64,000 nt of DNA from Candidatus Nitrosacidococcus sp. I8 (GTDB lineage Bacteria > Pseudomonadota > Gammaproteobacteria > Nitrosococcales > Nitrosococcaceae). The position numbers and the translations under genes are program-made. Shown piece after piece: positions 62,429 through 64,000 of the stretch. The notes under the pieces were generated by a model that saw only the letters and a list, made by a program, of their open reading frames with translations, did no database searches and was not told the DNA's origin. The DNA is taken from contig NZ_OX241534.1 in the NCBI RefSeq assembly GCF_945836005.1, forward strand, positions 1,412,275 through 1,476,274, written 5' to 3'. Position 1 is the stretch's first letter. Each line of letters opens with the position of its first letter.

Positions 62429-63412
62429 ATGTCCGAAGATAGTTCTTCTATCTCTAGTACCCGTCAGCAATCTCAAGGAGAAATGCTAACTTGGGAGCAA
62501 AAAACGCTCAAAGAATTAGCTTTTGCCACCCTGAAAGAGCAGCGCCGAGCTCGACGCTGGGCAATTTTCTTTAGATTACTCTACCCTATTCTTTTAATTG
62601 TTTTTCTATTCTCTTATCTTTCAAATGGTAGTGAAAGCAGCAACTTAAAAACCTCAAAACCCCATATTGCATTGATATCACTGGATGGAATTATTAGCTC
62701 AGGGTTACCTGCCAGTGCAGAGAGTATTAACAAAGGACTAAGTACAGCTTTTACCAGCAAAGGGGTTACTGGAGTAATTTTACGTATTAATAGTCCTGGA
62801 GGAAGCCCTGTTCAAGCAGGCTATATTAATGACGAAATACATCGATTACGAGAAAAACATCCTAAAACTCCCATATATACAGTAATTACAGATATCTGTG
62901 CTTCTGGTGGATACTATATTGCAGTGGGCACTGATAAAATATACGCAGATAAAGCAAGCATGGTCGGATCCATTGGGGTACTACTTAATAGCTTTGGTTT
63001 TGTAGACATCATGAATAAATTAGGGGTGGAACGGCGGCTATTTACAGCTGGGGATCATAAAGGGTTTCTAGATCCGTTTTCCCCTACCAAAGAAGGAGAA
63101 TCTAAGCATCTTCAAGGAATGTTGGATAATATTCATCAGCAATTTATTAAAAAAGTCAAAGAAGGTCGTGGAAATCGACTTAAAAATAACCCTGATTTAT
63201 TCAGTGGTTTGATCTGGACTGGAGAGCAAGCTCTTGATTTAGGATTAATTGATGGATTAGGTGATAGTGAGTATGTTGCTAGAGAGCTGTTAGGTACAGA
63301 AAAAATAGTAGATTATACCTCCAAACCTGATCTACTAGAGCGACTTGGTCATCAGTTTGGCACTACGCTAAGTTATGTATTATCGAACTTAAGAATAAGC
63401 TATTTGCAGTAA
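62429..63412 (+). CDS. Signal peptide peptidase SppA-type (S49 family, short form)
   Basis: 327 aa. One N-terminal transmembrane anchor (about residues 45-65) precedes a periplasmic S49 domain: 'VILRINSPGGSPVQAGYINDEI', nucleophile Ser159 in 'DICASGGYYIAVG', and the general-base lysine candidate Lys211 in 'GDHKGFLDPFSP'. It digests leftover signal peptides in the membrane. The short single-domain form is common next to rluC in gammaproteobacteria. Confidence 0.92.
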   Translation: MSEDSSSISSTRQQSQGEMLTWEQKTLKELAFATLKEQRRARRWAIFFRLLYPILLIVFLFSYLSNGSESSNLKTSKPHIALISLDGIISSGLPASAESINKGLSTAFTSKGVTGVILRINSPGGSPVQAGYINDEIHRLREKHPKTPIYTVITDICASGGYYIAVGTDKIYADKASMVGSIGVLLNSFGFVDIMNKLGVERRLFTAGDHKGFLDPFSPTKEGESKHLQGMLDNIHQQFIKKVKEGRGNRLKNNPDLFSGLIWTGEQALDLGLIDGLGDSEYVARELLGTEKIVDYTSKPDLLERLGHQFGTTLSYVLSNLRISYLQ

Positions 63413-63419
63413 CGCATAT

Positions 63420-64000
63420 ATGTATCGCCAAAATTTAATACAAGATTTAACTAGAATCATTAAAGCAATTCTAACAAATCAATTTGCACGTTGGGCACCT
63501 CATCTTTATATTAAATACACTAAGCAAACAGGTCGAGGATCTAATGAAGCTTCACCTCCTGAGGTAGCACGTTATTTCCAAAATTGCTTTATGGATTATT
63601 TTAATATCTTAGGTATATCTTCAAATGCTATTCCAGAATATCTATCAGGGAAGCATGTATTTGAGTATGGACCAGGAGATGTTCCCGGAGTAGCTTTACT
63701 CATGATTGCACATGGGGCTGAACGTGTTACTTGTATTGATCGCTTTCCGATGCTTGCTTTCTCACCTAAAAATATTGAAATTATGAATCAACTCATGGCT
63801 AACATGAGCGGGGAGATATTACAAAGAGTAAGGGATTGCTTTTTAGAAAATGGAAATCCATCTTCTGGTTTTTCATCTCGTATCCAGTATTTAGTACGCC
63901 AGAATGGGCTTTCTGGATTATATGAGGAAGCTGACTTAATTATTTCTCGGGCTGTATTAGAGCACACAAATGATTTATCTGCTAGTTTTACTGATATGCG
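63420..64000 (+). CDS. SAM-dependent methyltransferase-like protein (5' part only)
   Basis: Begins MYRQNLIQDLTRIIKAIL at 63420, 7 bp after the peptidase stop, and is open to the window end (193 codons). A Rossmann-type motif I is seen in 'VFEYGPGDVPGVALLMIAHGAERVTCIDRF', with 'ADLIISRAVLEHTNDL' further on resembling motif IV of class I methyltransferases. The substrate is unknown; proximity to envelope genes hints at a polysaccharide or lipid target. The 3' end is outside the window. Confidence 0.7.
   Translation, partial: MYRQNLIQDLTRIIKAILTNQFARWAPHLYIKYTKQTGRGSNEASPPEVARYFQNCFMDYFNILGISSNAIPEYLSGKHVFEYGPGDVPGVALLMIAHGAERVTCIDRFPMLAFSPKNIEIMNQLMANMSGEILQRVRDCFLENGNPSSGFSSRIQYLVRQNGLSGLYEEADLIISRAVLEHTNDLSASFTDM

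Overview
The window is a stretch of AT-rich bacterial chromosome (G+C below 40 % by eye) with dense, mostly housekeeping genes of gammaproteobacterial type: argA with its GNAT domain, rppH, ubiK, rne, rluC, kdsB, speA/speE, and the block polA - engB - cytochrome c4 - dsbA. A dispersed PEP-CTERM/exosortase (XrtA) system is present: the end of a PrsT-like TPR protein, a TIGR03013-type glycosyltransferase, a TIGR03015-type ATPase and two VPEP-tailed secreted proteins. Together these suggest a small-genome relative of Nitrosococcus-like Chromatiales. That placement is inference; no diagnostic metabolic operon lies in the window.

Layout. 1-2.9 kb: PrsT 3' end, XrtA glycosyltransferase, and a glutathionyl-hydroquinone reductase gene broken by one in-frame TAG. 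2.9-8.8 kb (minus strand): tRNA-Arg(CCG), ilvD, rep, yifB/comM, ubiK. 8.9-13.1 kb: a porin whose signal peptide has no ATG/GTG/TTG start, a polytopic membrane protein bracketed by diverged copies of the porin/ATP-grasp 3' ends, and a RimK-like ATP-grasp protein. 13.3-21.3 kb: oxidoreductase, GNAT, argA, rppH, HAD hydrolase, XrtA ATPase, ugd, gatB. 21.4-28.8 kb: surface-protein region with a split CotH-family gene, rsmE, a PEP-CTERM protein behind a good sigma-54 promoter match, bioA, and a secreted protein whose signal peptide is out of frame with its ATG. 28.9-43.9 kb: pgeF, desaturase, two glycosyltransferase clusters (LPS core/O-antigen type), an unknown 635-aa protein, three tandem Sel1 proteins, a second PEP-CTERM protein and speE. 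43.9-51.5 kb: speA, DUF2782, polA, a candidate sRNA, engB, cytochrome c4, dsbA, tRNA-Ser(CGA). 51.5-56.9 kb: accessory island. 56.9-64 kb: kdsB, a tyrosine phosphatase, rne, rluC, a signal peptide peptidase and the start of a methyltransferase.

The island next to tRNA-Ser is the least host-like segment. It holds an AbiH-type abortive-infection gene, a single-chain restriction-modification protein (adenine methylase fused to a BsuBI/PstI-type nuclease), a 5' fragment of a type I hsdR and several hundred bases of unexplained, more G+C-rich DNA. I see no integrase. It reads as a defence-gene hotspot with turnover.

The strongest non-gene signals are: a candidate small RNA between polA and engB (the position of Spot 42 in enterics and ErsA in Pseudomonas) with a sigma-E-like promoter and a strong terminator; a sigma-54 promoter plus three perfect 7-bp repeats before a PEP-CTERM gene; and four cell-envelope or redox genes with lost starts, frameshifts or stops, suggesting continuing gene decay.
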